NCBI GenBank assembly: GCA_036741235.1
Contig: DAINSQ010000133.1
Span: forward strand, 1 to 12,648
Direction: 5' to 3'
From: JABWBR01 sp036741235
Lineage (GTDB): Bacteria; Bacteroidota; Bacteroidia; Chitinophagales; Saprospiraceae
Length of the DNA stretch: 12,648 nucleotides
Positions 1 through 7,372 of the stretch are shown one piece after another. The notes beneath the pieces are model-generated. The model ran no database searches. It had not been told where the DNA came from and was given only the letters and a program-made list of their open reading frames with translations. Positions within the stretch are counted from its first letter, which is position 1, and every line of letters starts with the position of its first letter. The translations under genes and the position numbers were made by a program.

Positions 1-60
1 TCATACCCCCTCATACCCCCTCATACCCCCTCATACCCCCTCATACCCCCTCATATCCCC
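1..60. repeat. 10-bp minisatellite, about 6 copies of TCATACCCCC
   Basis: Five perfect copies of TCATACCCCC are followed by one variant (TCATATCCCC). The array begins at the window edge, so its true length is unknown. Read on the minus strand it is a series of G5 tracts separated by five-base spacers (TATGA), which is the pattern needed for G-quadruplex formation. It stops 9 bases before the -7 box of the purN promoter. The same unit recurs in inverted orientation at 12580-12640. Confidence 0.95.
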
Positions 61-69
61 AAAATTTTG

Positions 70-77
70 TAACTTTG
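70..77 (+). promoter_or_regulatory. Bacteroidota-type -7 box for purN
   Basis: TAACTTTG fits the Bacteroidota consensus TAnnTTTG exactly. A transcript would start near position 84, giving a leader of about 20 nt before the GTG at 106. No TTTG -33 box is seen at the expected distance because that place is occupied by the CCCCC repeats. If repeat copy number varies, the DNA just upstream of this promoter varies too. Confidence 0.6.
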
Positions 78-105
78 AAGCCATCCTTGCATTATACATA
101 TTAAG

Positions 106-672
106 GTGAAAAACATTGCCATTTTTGCATCGGGAACGGGTAGCAATGCGCGAAAAATCATTGACTACTTTGAGGGGCATTCCAAGATCAAGGTAGTATT
201 GGTGGTTGCCAACCGCCCTGACGCCCCTGTATTGGATATGGCCGGGGCCAAAAATATCTCCACGCTGGTTATTAACCGCAACTATTTATACGAAAGTGAG
301 CAGCTACTCGCCGAGCTGGGTCGTTATGGTGTTGACTTCATCGCCTTGGCCGGTTTTTTGTGGCTGGCGCCCCCATACCTGGTAAAAGCGTTCAAAAACA
401 AAATAGTTAATATACATCCTGCGTTATTGCCAAAGTACGGGGGTAAAGGCATGTATGGAAGTCGCGTTCACGAAGCCGTCAAAAATGCCGGCGAAACGAT
501 TAGCGGAATCACTATTCACCATGTGAATGAGCACTACGACGAAGGCGACATTATTTTTCAAGCGACCTGCGACATCACCCCGGAAGATACGCCGGCAACT
601 ATCGCCTCAAAAGTTCAACAGCTTGAACACCAATATTTCGCTCCAATAATTGAATCACTACTTACTGGTTAA
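106..672 (+). CDS. purN: phosphoribosylglycinamide formyltransferase (GART, PurN)
   Basis: The enzyme transfers a formyl group from 10-formyl-tetrahydrofolate to GAR, the third step of de novo purine synthesis, in the cytoplasm. The 188-residue length is normal for PurN. The N-terminal nucleotide-binding strand ends in ASGTGSN (residues 8-14), the phosphate loop. The catalytic pair appears in VNIHPALLP (Asn103, His105), and the catalytic aspartate in HYDEGD (Asp145). The GGKGMYG segment at 112-118 is the usual substrate-side loop. The start is GTG at 106; there is no in-frame ATG upstream before the promoter box, and the start sits about 20 nt from the predicted transcription start. The next gene follows after 36 nt on the same strand with no visible terminator, so co-transcription is possible although the functions are unrelated. 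No other purine gene is in the window. Confidence 0.96.
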   Translation: MKNIAIFASGTGSNARKIIDYFEGHSKIKVVLVVANRPDAPVLDMAGAKNISTLVINRNYLYESEQLLAELGRYGVDFIALAGFLWLAPPYLVKAFKNKIVNIHPALLPKYGGKGMYGSRVHEAVKNAGETISGITIHHVNEHYDEGDIIFQATCDITPEDTPATIASKVQQLEHQYFAPIIESLLTG

Positions 673-708
673 ACATACAAAACGGTTTACTAACACAATC
701 GAATCGCA

Positions 709-2721
709 ATGAAAAAAACAATCGCTCTGCTAACCCTGACTTGCCTGCTGGCAACGGGCCTCCAGGCCCAAACCTGGCGAAAACTCAGCAGCACTGCTGA
801 CGAACAGTTCAAGCAGGGTAATTATGCGCAAGCAGCAGAAAACTACGAAAAAGCCTGGCAGAAGAAGCAGAAAAAAACCGAGCTCATCTTCAAGGCCGGC
901 GAAGCTTACTACCTGATCAAGGACTATCGCAAGGCTGCAGAAGCCTATCAACACGTGAAAGACAAAAACGACGATTTTCCGCTGGTGGGCCTCAAATACG
1001 CTCGTAGCCTCAAGCAGGACGGGCAGTACGAAAAAGCCAAAATGGAGTTCAAAAAATTTATCGACAGCTATACCGGTGAAGGAAAAACAGTGTTGGAAGA
1101 CATTGTTCAAACCGAAATCAAAGGTTGCGAACTGGGGCTGGATTTGCCCTCGCGCGCCGATCGCAGCATCGAACTCAGTTTCGCAGGCCCCAATGTCAAT
1201 TCAGAGGCTGCCGAGTTCGCTCCTTTCCCCATGGCTGACGATCTGCTCTATTTCTCTTCGGCGCAGGGAGGCCGCGCCAGGATCTACAATTCCCAAAAAC
1301 AGGGCAAAGCCTGGACGAAAGCCGCCATTCCTGCCAACTTCCCCGTCATACAAAACGGTCACTACGGCAACGGCAGCCTGACTCCCGACGGCGAACGCTT
1401 TTACTTTACGATCTGCAACGCCGATCAACCGTGGAACGACCTCAATACCCGCTGCGAAATTTTTGTCATCAAACGCACCAACAGCGGATGGTCGAGCCCC
1501 GAACGCCTGCCCGACTACGTCAATATGAACGGCATGACCGCCACTCATCCCTACGCTACTCATGAAGGCGGACAGGAAATCCTGTACTTCGCTTCTAATC
1601 GCGAAGGCGGCCGCGGCGGCATGGACCTCTGGTATGTGACCCGCGACCTGGGCGGCGACGACAACGACTTTACCTTCCCCGTTAACCTCGGCGCCGCTGT
1701 TAATACCCTGGGCGACGAAATTACCCCCTTCTTTGATAGCGACGAAGGTATGCTTTATTTCGCCTCCAACGGCCATACGTCTATCGGCGGTTTTGATATT
1801 TTTAAATCAAGAGGTAGCGAATCCAACTGGGTTAAGCCTGAAAATGCCGGCCTGCCCATCAATTCCAGCGCCGATGATCTCTTTTTTGTGAAATCAAAAT
1901 CGGGTTTCGGCGGCTTCCTGGTTTCTAACCGCATCTTTGGTAGCGACAAAACCAGCACGCGTAATACCGATATCTTTGAGTTTTCTATCGGCGGCCGCCG
2001 TATTACCCTCAAAGCCAATGTTTACGACAAATCCAACGGCGAACCGCTCAAAGATGTTAATGTTTTTCTCTACCAGGTATTTGACGACGGAACCGAAAAC
2101 TTGTTGATCAATAAGGTATTTGCCGGCGGCGCTTACCTGTTTGAACTCTTGCCCAACCGCACCTTCCGCGTGGAAGCTACCCGCGACGGCTATCTGTCGG
2201 GCACTTACCAGTTCAGTACCAACGACCCACAAACCTTCACCTATGGCCAACCCCTTACGCTCGACAAGCTGGATGTTACGCCTCCCGTTGTCGATAACAA
2301 ACCCGACTTCCCCGATGACAAGCCGGTGAGCGGCGGCGGCAAACCTTCCACTAAACCAGGCACAACGGTAAAACCCGGCGATGTGTATACCGCCAGAGGT
2401 ATTTCCGACAAGGATAACGTGGAGTATACCACCTCGGCGCCCAAACACCCGGGCACTTACTATAAAATCCAACTCGCCGCACTCAAAAATTACGATGCAG
2501 GCAGCTCCAAGTTTGACAACGTAAAAGCCCTGGGGCGTTTGGATACCGAAAAAATTAAAGCCGGCAGTAAACTCACTCGCGTATTGCTCGGCGATTACTT
2601 CTCTGCGGAAGAGGCAAAGGTTATTCTGCGCGATGTGCAGAATAATAAAGGCTTTGAAAACGCCTTTATCGTCCAGTATCAGGATGGTTCGCGTTATGGA
2701 AAAGTGAATCTGGACCAATAA
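709..2721 (+). CDS. exported TPR - PD40 propeller - CRD - SPOR protein (PorE-like scaffold)
   Basis: The product is a 670-residue periplasmic or outer-membrane-associated protein. A Sec signal peptide covers residues 1-20 (cut before Gln21, A-x-A type). TPR-like helical repeats (about 25-145) come next. Then PD40/WD40-like beta-propeller blades (about 153-425) show repeated YFAS/YFSS strands and GGxDIF/GGMDLW turns. A carboxypeptidase regulatory-like (CRD, transthyretin-fold) domain covers about 430-515, followed by a Pro/Gly/Lys-rich linker (about 525-578). A C-terminal SPOR domain (about 580-660) begins TYYKIQLAALKNYD. The order TPR-propeller-CRD is that of PorE of the type IX secretion system and related Bacteroidota proteins, but those normally end in an OmpA-like domain; here a SPOR domain, which in known cases binds denuded peptidoglycan glycan strands, takes that place. 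A wall-anchoring scaffold role is inferred. The gene ends just before a strong hairpin. A larger paralogue lies at 10209-12578. Confidence 0.85.
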   Translation: MKKTIALLTLTCLLATGLQAQTWRKLSSTADEQFKQGNYAQAAENYEKAWQKKQKKTELIFKAGEAYYLIKDYRKAAEAYQHVKDKNDDFPLVGLKYARSLKQDGQYEKAKMEFKKFIDSYTGEGKTVLEDIVQTEIKGCELGLDLPSRADRSIELSFAGPNVNSEAAEFAPFPMADDLLYFSSAQGGRARIYNSQKQGKAWTKAAIPANFPVIQNGHYGNGSLTPDGERFYFTICNADQPWNDLNTRCEIFVIKRTNSGWSSPERLPDYVNMNGMTATHPYATHEGGQEILYFASNREGGRGGMDLWYVTRDLGGDDNDFTFPVNLGAAVNTLGDEITPFFDSDEGMLYFASNGHTSIGGFDIFKSRGSESNWVKPENAGLPINSSADDLFFVKSKSGFGGFLVSNRIFGSDKTSTRNTDIFEFSIGGRRITLKANVYDKSNGEPLKDVNVFLYQVFDDGTENLLINKVFAGGAYLFELLPNRTFRVEATRDGYLSGTYQFSTNDPQTFTYGQPLTLDKLDVTPPVVDNKPDFPDDKPVSGGGKPSTKPGTTVKPGDVYTARGISDKDNVEYTTSAPKHPGTYYKIQLAALKNYDAGSSKFDNVKALGRLDTEKIKAGSKLTRVLLGDYFSAEEAKVILRDVQNNKGFENAFIVQYQDGSRYGKVNLDQ

Positions 2722-2731
2722 ATCAAACCCT

Positions 2732-2776
2732 TTACCGGTTTTGCCCGCAGGTCTTTCGCCCGGGCAAAACCGGTAA
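2732..2776 (+). terminator. hairpin after the 670-residue gene
   Basis: The arms are perfect and 16 bp long (2732-2747 and 2761-2776), with a 13-base loop. The stem begins TTACCGGTTTTGCCCG. It starts 10 bases after the stop codon, so it is well placed to end transcription or protect the 3' end. No clear U-run follows, so it is not a textbook intrinsic terminator. The outer TTACCGGT is shared with the hairpin at 3603-3669. Confidence 0.7.
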
Positions 2777-2844
2777 CAACTGGTTGAACTATCCGAAGTT
2801 AAATACAACCGCTTTTTCAACCCGAAAATGGCAAGCAATTAACC

Positions 2845-2870
2845 TTTCCCATTCATCAAAGGATGGGAAA
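2845..2870. other. small hairpin in the 2777-2981 spacer
   Basis: TTTCCCAT (2845-2852) pairs with ATGGGAAA (2863-2870) around a 10-base loop. It lies about 70 bases upstream of the DUF937 promoter. No function can be assigned; it could be chance. The rest of this spacer shows nothing else but the promoter. Confidence 0.3.
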
Positions 2871-2916
2871 AGTGACTTGTTCTACTATTCCCGTCTCAAG
2901 AAAACAATACTTCCAG

Positions 2917-2947
2917 ATTGTACCAGATGCGTTTTTTTGTAAATTTG
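2917..2947 (+). promoter_or_regulatory. Bacteroidota-type promoter of the DUF937 gene
   Basis: TAAATTTG at 2940-2947 matches the -7 consensus TAnnTTTG. ATTG at 2917-2920 lies 19 bases upstream and matches three of four bases of the -33 box TTTG. Transcription would start near 2954, giving a leader of about 28 nt before the ATG at 2982. This is the best-spaced promoter in the window. Confidence 0.65.
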
Positions 2948-2981
2948 AATATTACTTAATTTCACTTCAATTTCAATACGA

Positions 2982-3596
2982 ATGAATATTTTAGACCTTC
3001 TTCAAGGACAACTATCAGGCGGGCTTGTAGATCAACTCAACCAACAAATAGGCGGCGCCGATCGTGAACAGACAGCTACGGCGGCTCAGGGTATCGTAAC
3101 GACGCTTATCAGCCAGTTGGCCCGCAATGCCTCTACGCCTGAAGGCGCCCAGTCGCTGAACAACGCCCTCGAGCGCGATCACGACGGAAGCATCCTCGAC
3201 AACCTCACCGATATGCTGTCAGGCAATGTACAGCCGCAAAATTCCAGCACACTGAACGGTTTGGGTATCCTTAAACACGTTTTGGGCGACCGCCAGGGCG
3301 GCGTAGCCGATATGGTGAGCAAAATGAGCGGGTTGGAGTCGGGCAAAACCATGCAACTCATGGGCCTGCTGGCGCCCGTAGTGATGGGCATGCTTGGCAA
3401 AGCCAAAAACCAAAACGGGCTCGATGTTGCAGGCCTGGCAAGCTTGCTTAGTGGCACGGTAAGCCAACAGCAACAACAAGGCAACCCAACATTGAATATG
3501 ATCTCCCGCTTCCTCGATCAGGATGGCGACGGCAGCGCTATCGACGATATCGCCAACATGGGGATGAAAATCCTCGGTGGGTTGTTCAAGAAATAA
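2982..3596 (+). CDS. DUF937 family protein (YidB-like)
   Basis: The 204-residue product has the pattern of DUF937 (PF06078): an N-terminal helix with NILDLLQGQLSGGLVDQL, then alternating amphipathic helices and Gly/Leu-rich turns through the whole length. It has no signal peptide or membrane segment. A short motif occurs twice: DHDGSILD (residues 66-73) and DGDGSAID (181-188), giving an internal near-repeat of about 115 residues. The second is acidic enough to recall a calcium loop (D179, D181, D183), but the EF-hand spacing is not met. A Gln-rich run (about residues 163-168) separates the last segment. The biochemical role of this family is not established. The gene is monocistronic: it has its own promoter and ends at a strong palindrome facing tatA. 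Confidence 0.85.
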   Translation: MNILDLLQGQLSGGLVDQLNQQIGGADREQTATAAQGIVTTLISQLARNASTPEGAQSLNNALERDHDGSILDNLTDMLSGNVQPQNSSTLNGLGILKHVLGDRQGGVADMVSKMSGLESGKTMQLMGLLAPVVMGMLGKAKNQNGLDVAGLASLLSGTVSQQQQQGNPTLNMISRFLDQDGDGSAIDDIANMGMKILGGLFKK

Positions 3597-3602
3597 ACGC
3601 TA

Positions 3603-3669
3603 CCAGTTACCGGTCGGACGGTTTGAAACCGTCCGACCGGTAACTGGTTTGAAACCGTCCGACCGGTAA
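3603..3669. terminator. long palindrome with a duplicated arm between convergent genes
   Basis: Positions 3603-3647 form a perfect inverted repeat (22-nt arms, single central base; in practice about 19 bp with a 7-base loop). The right-hand segment 3622-3643 is repeated exactly at 3648-3669, with CTGG between the copies. The left arm can therefore pair with either right-hand copy. It starts 6 bases after the DUF937 stop and ends 3 bases before the tatA stop on the other strand, so a bidirectional terminator is the simplest reading. The outer TTACCGGT resembles the hairpin at 2732-2776. Confidence 0.75.
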
Positions 3670-3672
3670 AAG

Positions 3673-3921
3673 TTACTGCTCCTCTTCCGCCTTCTTGCTC
3701 TCTTCCAATTTCTTCTTGGCTGCGGCCTCGTTTTCGCGCATCCCCTCCTTCAATTCAGATTCCAGTGTATTGCGGGCTGTATTAAACTCGCGGATACCAC
3801 GGCCTATACCGCGCATCAATTCGGGAATCTTCTTGCCTCCAAACAACAGCAGGATAGCAAACAGCACGACGAGTACCTCGGGGCTGAAAATATTCCCAAT
3901 AAAAATAAGGGTCATTTCCAT
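3673..3921 (-). CDS. tatA: Sec-independent protein translocase subunit TatA/TatE
   Basis: This 82-residue membrane protein is the pore-forming or membrane-weakening subunit of the twin-arginine pathway, which exports folded proteins. A single N-terminal membrane helix (about residues 13-27) is followed by the family signature FGGKKIPELMRGIGRGIREF (27-46), the hinge and amphipathic helix. The tail is highly charged (Lys/Glu-rich). The length fits TatA/E better than TatB. Start: ATG at 3921, with a second ATG two codons later (3915) also possible. It has its own -7 box and is convergent with the DUF937 gene. No tatC is present in the window, so the partner is elsewhere. Confidence 0.93.
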   Translation of the reverse strand: MEMTLIFIGNIFSPEVLVVLFAILLLFGGKKIPELMRGIGRGIREFNTARNTLESELKEGMRENEAAAKKKLEESKKAEEEQ

Positions 3922-3946
3922 AGTACTATGTTTTGAAAATTGAGAA

Positions 3947-3954
3947 CAAAGATA
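3947..3954 (-). promoter_or_regulatory. Bacteroidota-type -7 box for tatA
   Basis: On the minus strand this reads TATCTTTG, an exact TAnnTTTG match. A start near 3940 would give a leader of about 20 nt to the ATG at 3921. No clear -33 TTTG is seen. Confidence 0.55.
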
Positions 3955-3989
3955 AGGCTTTTACATGGGATGTCTCCTAATAAGATGTT

Positions 3990-4165
3990 AATTGCAGCCG
4001 TTGGTTTAATCTGCTTCGCGGTTATTGCTTCGCGGTTTAGCTGTACCACGGTATTCCTGAGGTTGGTTTAGCGCTGCGCTGTTTAGCTTTTTTTCTTATT
4101 AAAAACTAACCCTTATCGCTAAAACAGCCACAGGAGTACCTGAGTATAGCTAAACTAAACGCGGG
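3990..4165. repeat. spacer with short direct and inverted repeats
   Basis: The 258-nt gap between tatA and kdsA carries no gene. TGCTTCGCGGTT occurs twice (4012-4023, 4026-4037). GTTTAGC occurs about three times on the + strand between 4035 and 4090, and GCTAAAC or near copies on the other side (about 4120-4160). Two related stretches, CCACGGTATTCCTGAG (about 4046-4061) and CCACAGGAGTACCTGAG (about 4131-4147), form an imperfect direct repeat. This looks like remains of a dispersed, REP-like intergenic repeat; it cannot be identified from one window. Confidence 0.45.
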
Positions 4166-4179
4166 AGAACCGTGGAAAC

Positions 4180-5004
4180 TCATTCCACAGGCGCCGCCGC
4201 TTGCCTGATGCGCAGCAAACGCTCCAGCAGTCCTTCCAGGCGATCGAGGGGCAGCATATTGGCGCCGTCGGATTTTGCTTCGGCGGGCTTGGGGTGCGTT
4301 TCTATGAACAGGCCGTTGACGCCTACCGCAACGCCTGCCCGGGCAATGGTTTCGATTAATGCGGGGCGACCGCCGGTCACGCCGCTGCTCTGATTGGGTT
4401 GTTGCAGCGAATGCGTACAATCGAGTACCACCGGTACGCCAAACGACTGCATCACCGGAATGCCGCGGAAGTCGACAATAAGATCCTGGTAACCGAAAGT
4501 AGTGCCGCGTTCGGTGAGCATCACTTGCTGATTGCCCGATTGCCGCACCTTGTCGACGGCAAATTGCATGGCCTCCGGGCTTACAAACTGGCCTTTTTTG
4601 ATATTGACGACCTTGCCGGTGACGGCGGCAGCCTGCAAAAGACTAGTCTGGCGGCACAAAAAAGCCGGTATCTGCAAAATATCGACATAACCGGCAGCCA
4701 AAGCGGCTTCGTCGTCGGTGTGAATATCGGTAGTTACAGGCAAATCGAAGTGTCGCCCAACTTTCTGCAAAATACCCAGCGCCTGCTCATCGCCGATGCC
4801 GGTAAACGAATCCAGGCGCGAGCGGTTTGCTTTTCGATACGAAGCTTTGAAAATATAAGGAATGCCCAGCCGGTCACAGATTTGGCTGACTTGACCGGCT
4901 ACCTCGAAACAAAGGGCTTCACTTTCCACTACGCAGGGACCCGCGATGAGAAAAAAAGCGTCGTTATTGATATGTTTCAACCGGGGAATGAGCGATAACT
5001 CCAT
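4180..5004 (-). CDS. kdsA: 3-deoxy-8-phosphooctulonate synthase (KDO8P synthase), metal-dependent type
   Basis: The enzyme condenses phosphoenolpyruvate with arabinose 5-phosphate to give Kdo-8-phosphate, a precursor of the LPS inner core. The 274-residue length is typical. Motifs in order: AGPCVVES (21-28), FKASYRKANRS (52-62), DILQIPAFLCRQT (108-120), KKGQF (136-140), LTERGTTFGY (163-172), DCTHSLQ (195-201), GGRP (211-214), GLFIETHPKP (231-240) and KSDGANMLP (244-252). Cys24, His198, Glu235 and Asp246 match the four metal ligands known in the Aquifex enzyme; the metal-independent type has Asn in place of this Cys, so the metal-dependent class is predicted. It lies 13 nt downstream of pfkA on the same strand, so it is probably the second gene of that transcript. 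No convincing terminator follows. Confidence 0.96.
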   Translation of the reverse strand: MELSLIPRLKHINNDAFFLIAGPCVVESEALCFEVAGQVSQICDRLGIPYIFKASYRKANRSRLDSFTGIGDEQALGILQKVGRHFDLPVTTDIHTDDEAALAAGYVDILQIPAFLCRQTSLLQAAAVTGKVVNIKKGQFVSPEAMQFAVDKVRQSGNQQVMLTERGTTFGYQDLIVDFRGIPVMQSFGVPVVLDCTHSLQQPNQSSGVTGGRPALIETIARAGVAVGVNGLFIETHPKPAEAKSDGANMLPLDRLEGLLERLLRIRQAAAPVE

Positions 5005-5017
5005 GAATTTATGTTTT

Positions 5018-5989
5018 TTAAGCTAAAATCTCTACCATCTTCAGCAGGGTAGGATTGAGCTCGACGTTGTGCTTGATCGCTTTTTCAAAAGGCACATGCC
5101 GAATACCGCGGTGCCATTCACCCATCATTACGCCCTTTTGGTCGTCGCGAAGCGCCTCTACGGCGGCAATACCCATTCGGCTGGCCCTCACGCGGTCCAT
5201 ACAGGTAGGACGACCGCCGCGTTGGAGGTGCCCGAGAATACAAACCTTGATCTCATAGCGGCTGAAACGTTTTTTCACCTCCTCGGCCACCTTAAAGGCG
5301 CCGCCGGCGTCATCTCCTTCTGCCACCACAACGATGCTTGCATTTTTTTTCTTTTGAAAATTTTCTTCAAGCGTTTGAATCAGCTTGTCGATGCTTGTTT
5401 TGCTTTCGGGCACCATCACTGCTTCCGCTCCTGATGCAATGCCGCTGCTGAGCGCTATAAAGCCGGCGTCGCGCCCCATTACCTCCACAAAAAAGAGGCG
5501 ATCGTGGGCGTTAGCCGTATCTTTGATATTGTCGATGGCATTCATCGCCGTATTGATGGCCGTATCGTAACCTATCGTAAAATCAGTGCCGTAGAGGTCG
5601 TTGTCAATCGTGCCCGGGCAACCCACGATAGCCAGGTCGGGGTATTCTTCCATAAAAACCTGGGCGCCGGTAAACGTGCCGTCGCCGCCGATAGCGACTA
5701 TACCCTCTATTCCCTTCTTTTTAAGCTGCTCGTACGCGCGTTTGCGCCCTTCCGGCGTTCGGAATTCGTCGCTTCTCGCCGATCGCAATATCGTTCCGCC
5801 CGTTTGAATGATACCGCTTACTGAACTGGCGCTCATCTTTTTAAACTCGCCGTTGATCATTCCTTCATAACCTCTTTTGATGCCGTATACCTCCATGCCG
5901 TGGTGAATCGCGCAGCGCACAACGGCCCTGATACAGGCATTCATACCGGGAGCATCGCCCCCCGAAGTGAAAACAGCTATGGTTTTCAT
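5018..5989 (-). CDS. pfkA: ATP-dependent 6-phosphofructokinase
   Basis: The enzyme phosphorylates fructose 6-phosphate to the 1,6-bisphosphate, the committed step of glycolysis. The 323-residue length matches bacterial PfkA (about 320). Seen: FTSGGDAPGMN (7-17), the ATP loop; SARSDEF (70-76); GGDGTFTG (101-108); PGTIDND (125-131) with the catalytic Asp129; and MGRDAGF (171-177), binding the sugar phosphate. Gly104 in GGDG and Gly126 in PGTIDND mark the ATP-using class; PPi-using enzymes have Asp and Lys there. The gene is the promoter-proximal member of a pair with kdsA and is divergent from the TerC-like gene across 243 nt. No clean TAnnTTTG box is visible upstream on the minus strand; the nearest candidate has one extra base. 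Confidence 0.97.
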   Translation of the reverse strand: MKTIAVFTSGGDAPGMNACIRAVVRCAIHHGMEVYGIKRGYEGMINGEFKKMSASSVSGIIQTGGTILRSARSDEFRTPEGRKRAYEQLKKKGIEGIVAIGGDGTFTGAQVFMEEYPDLAIVGCPGTIDNDLYGTDFTIGYDTAINTAMNAIDNIKDTANAHDRLFFVEVMGRDAGFIALSSGIASGAEAVMVPESKTSIDKLIQTLEENFQKKKNASIVVVAEGDDAGGAFKVAEEVKKRFSRYEIKVCILGHLQRGGRPTCMDRVRASRMGIAAVEALRDDQKGVMMGEWHRGIRHVPFEKAIKHNVELNPTLLKMVEILA

Positions 5990-6232
5990 ATAGCGTCAAA
6001 TTTTAAAATCCGGGCGTGAAATTGCTCATTTTTTTTCACTAATGCGCCTTTCGTTCGTCTATTCATCTGTTGTTTTTACCTTCAGATTACGAATATCCTG
6101 TCAAAAAATTTCAACTTTGCGCTCCCTGGGTTATTTTTATATAAAAACTGGCAGCAGAAGTTAGTCGGTCCACTTTCAACGACGTACGGCTCCCGCTTGT
6201 TTTTGTAAAATTATAAGATCAATAGCGCTGAC
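5990..6232. other. divergent spacer between pfkA and the TerC-like gene
   Basis: This 243-nt AT-rich gap must hold the start sites of two divergent genes. I see TTTG at 6116-6119 and A/T-rich tracts (for example 6132-6146 and about 6199-6217) but no TAnnTTTG box with correct spacing on either strand. No riboswitch-like structure was recognised, including the manganese-sensing yybP-ykoY type that precedes some alx genes. Confidence 0.3.
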
Positions 6233-7204
6233 ATGGTTTGGTTTTGGATTGGTTTTCTATTGCTGGTATTCATACTGTTGGCCCTCGACCTGGGAGTGTT
6301 CAACAAAAAGTCGCACGTTGTCAGCGCCAGGGAAGCTATGCGTTGGACGAGCGTGTGGGTGACCCTGTCGCTGACCTTCAGCGTTTTTGTATACTACGCT
6401 TATGAGCGCCAGTGGATAGCGAGCGATATGAGCGGCGCCCAGGCTGTGTTAAAATACCTGACCGGCTACCTGGTTGAGCAGTCATTGAGTATGGACAATA
6501 TTTTTGTCATCGCGCTCATCTTCGCCTATTTCAAGGTGCCGCAGGCCTACCAACACCGGGTATTGTTCTGGGGGATTCTCGGCGCGCTGTTTTTCAGGGG
6601 CGTACTCATCGCCTTTGGCGTAGTGCTCATCCGCCAGTTTGAATGGATGACTTATGTCTTCGGCGCTTTTTTGCTCTACTCAGCCTATAAAATGCTCGAT
6701 TCGGGCGAAAACGTGCATCCTACTAAAAACCCGGCGATCGTATTCATGAAACGCCTGTTTCCGGTAAGCAAACACTACGAAGGCGAGCGCTTTTTCGTGC
6801 GCCGCCGCCATATTTTGGCTGCCACCCCGCTATTCGTGGCGCTGGTAATGGTAGAGACTACCGATATAATGTTTGCTTTCGACTCCATCCCCGCTATTTT
6901 TGCTATTACCACCGATCCTTTTCTGGTGTTTACTTCCAATATTTTTGCTATCTTGGGCCTTCGTTCTTTGTATTTTGTGTTGGCGTCCTTGCTTAATAAA
7001 TTCCGGTATCTGAAGTACAGCCTCGTCATTATTCTGTTTTTTGTAGGCGTCAAGCTTTTGCTTCAACACCACGTAGAATTCCCGGAATGGCTATCTCTGG
7101 CAGTAATTTTTGTATCGCTGGCCTCGGGTATCGGCCTTTCCCTGTATATCAAGCAAGAAGAACCCGCTGAAGCAGAAACGCAGCATGAACCCGTTGAACA
7201 TTGA
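6233..7204 (+). CDS. TerC/Alx family integral membrane protein
   Basis: The 323-residue multi-spanning inner-membrane protein has about eight or nine hydrophobic segments and the size of Alx (about 320), which is larger than short TerC forms. Family acidic motifs lie in or next to membrane helices: ALDLGVF (17-23), EQSLSMDNIF (82-91) and VETTDIMFAFDSIPAIFA (207-224), with Glu82, Asp88, Glu208, Asp211 and Asp217 as likely metal-coordinating positions. TSNIFAILGLRSLYF (234-248) is the usual next helix. Members have been linked to manganese export and, under the older name, tellurite resistance; manganese handling is the likeliest role here, by family. The C-terminal tail (about 307-323) is hydrophilic. 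It stands alone between pfkA and the DksA-like gene; no tellurite genes are near. Start: ATG at 6233. Confidence 0.9.
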   Translation: MVWFWIGFLLLVFILLALDLGVFNKKSHVVSAREAMRWTSVWVTLSLTFSVFVYYAYERQWIASDMSGAQAVLKYLTGYLVEQSLSMDNIFVIALIFAYFKVPQAYQHRVLFWGILGALFFRGVLIAFGVVLIRQFEWMTYVFGAFLLYSAYKMLDSGENVHPTKNPAIVFMKRLFPVSKHYEGERFFVRRRHILAATPLFVALVMVETTDIMFAFDSIPAIFAITTDPFLVFTSNIFAILGLRSLYFVLASLLNKFRYLKYSLVIILFFVGVKLLLQHHVEFPEWLSLAVIFVSLASGIGLSLYIKQEEPAEAETQHEPVEH

Positions 7205-7346
7205 TTTTTTCTCGGAGCTTGAAATAATTGTAAATAATCGCCGTTAATTACTGCATTGCTCAACCGAAAGCAATTCGCAGTTGTTTTGGTACCCGTATTA
7301 TCATCGCTTATTTAGCCCAGGTAGTACGGCAGTTTCTAAATTATCT

Positions 7347-7354
7347 TATTTTTG
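7347..7354 (+). promoter_or_regulatory. Bacteroidota-type -7 box for the DksA/TraR-like gene
   Basis: TATTTTTG is an exact TAnnTTTG match. Transcription would begin near 7361, leaving about 12 nt before the ATG at 7373. The box also argues against translation starting at the in-frame TTG at 7352, which lies inside it. Confidence 0.5.
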
Positions 7355-7372
7355 CCCAAAATTTGTGTGCAG

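Noticed and set aside
1894..2838. Long open frame on the minus strand (314 codons) opposite the 670-residue gene
   Set aside because: It is antisense to a clearly real protein with recognisable domains; the translation has no family pattern and the open frame follows from the codon bias of the sense gene.
4172..4189. Hairpin GTGGAA/TTCCAC as the kdsA terminator
   Set aside because: It has only 6 bp, overlaps the stop codon, and no U-run follows on the minus strand.
4399..4998. 199-codon plus-strand open frame inside kdsA
   Set aside because: It is entirely antisense to kdsA, which has all catalytic motifs in order.
5990..6232. Manganese riboswitch (yybP-ykoY type) upstream of the TerC/Alx-like gene
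   Set aside because: It is expected for some alx genes, but I could not find the conserved loops or a credible multi-stem structure by eye.
7352..7372. TTG start adding seven residues to the DksA-like protein
   Set aside because: The TTG lies inside the exact TAnnTTTG promoter box, so it would be upstream of the transcript start; the ATG at 7373 is better.
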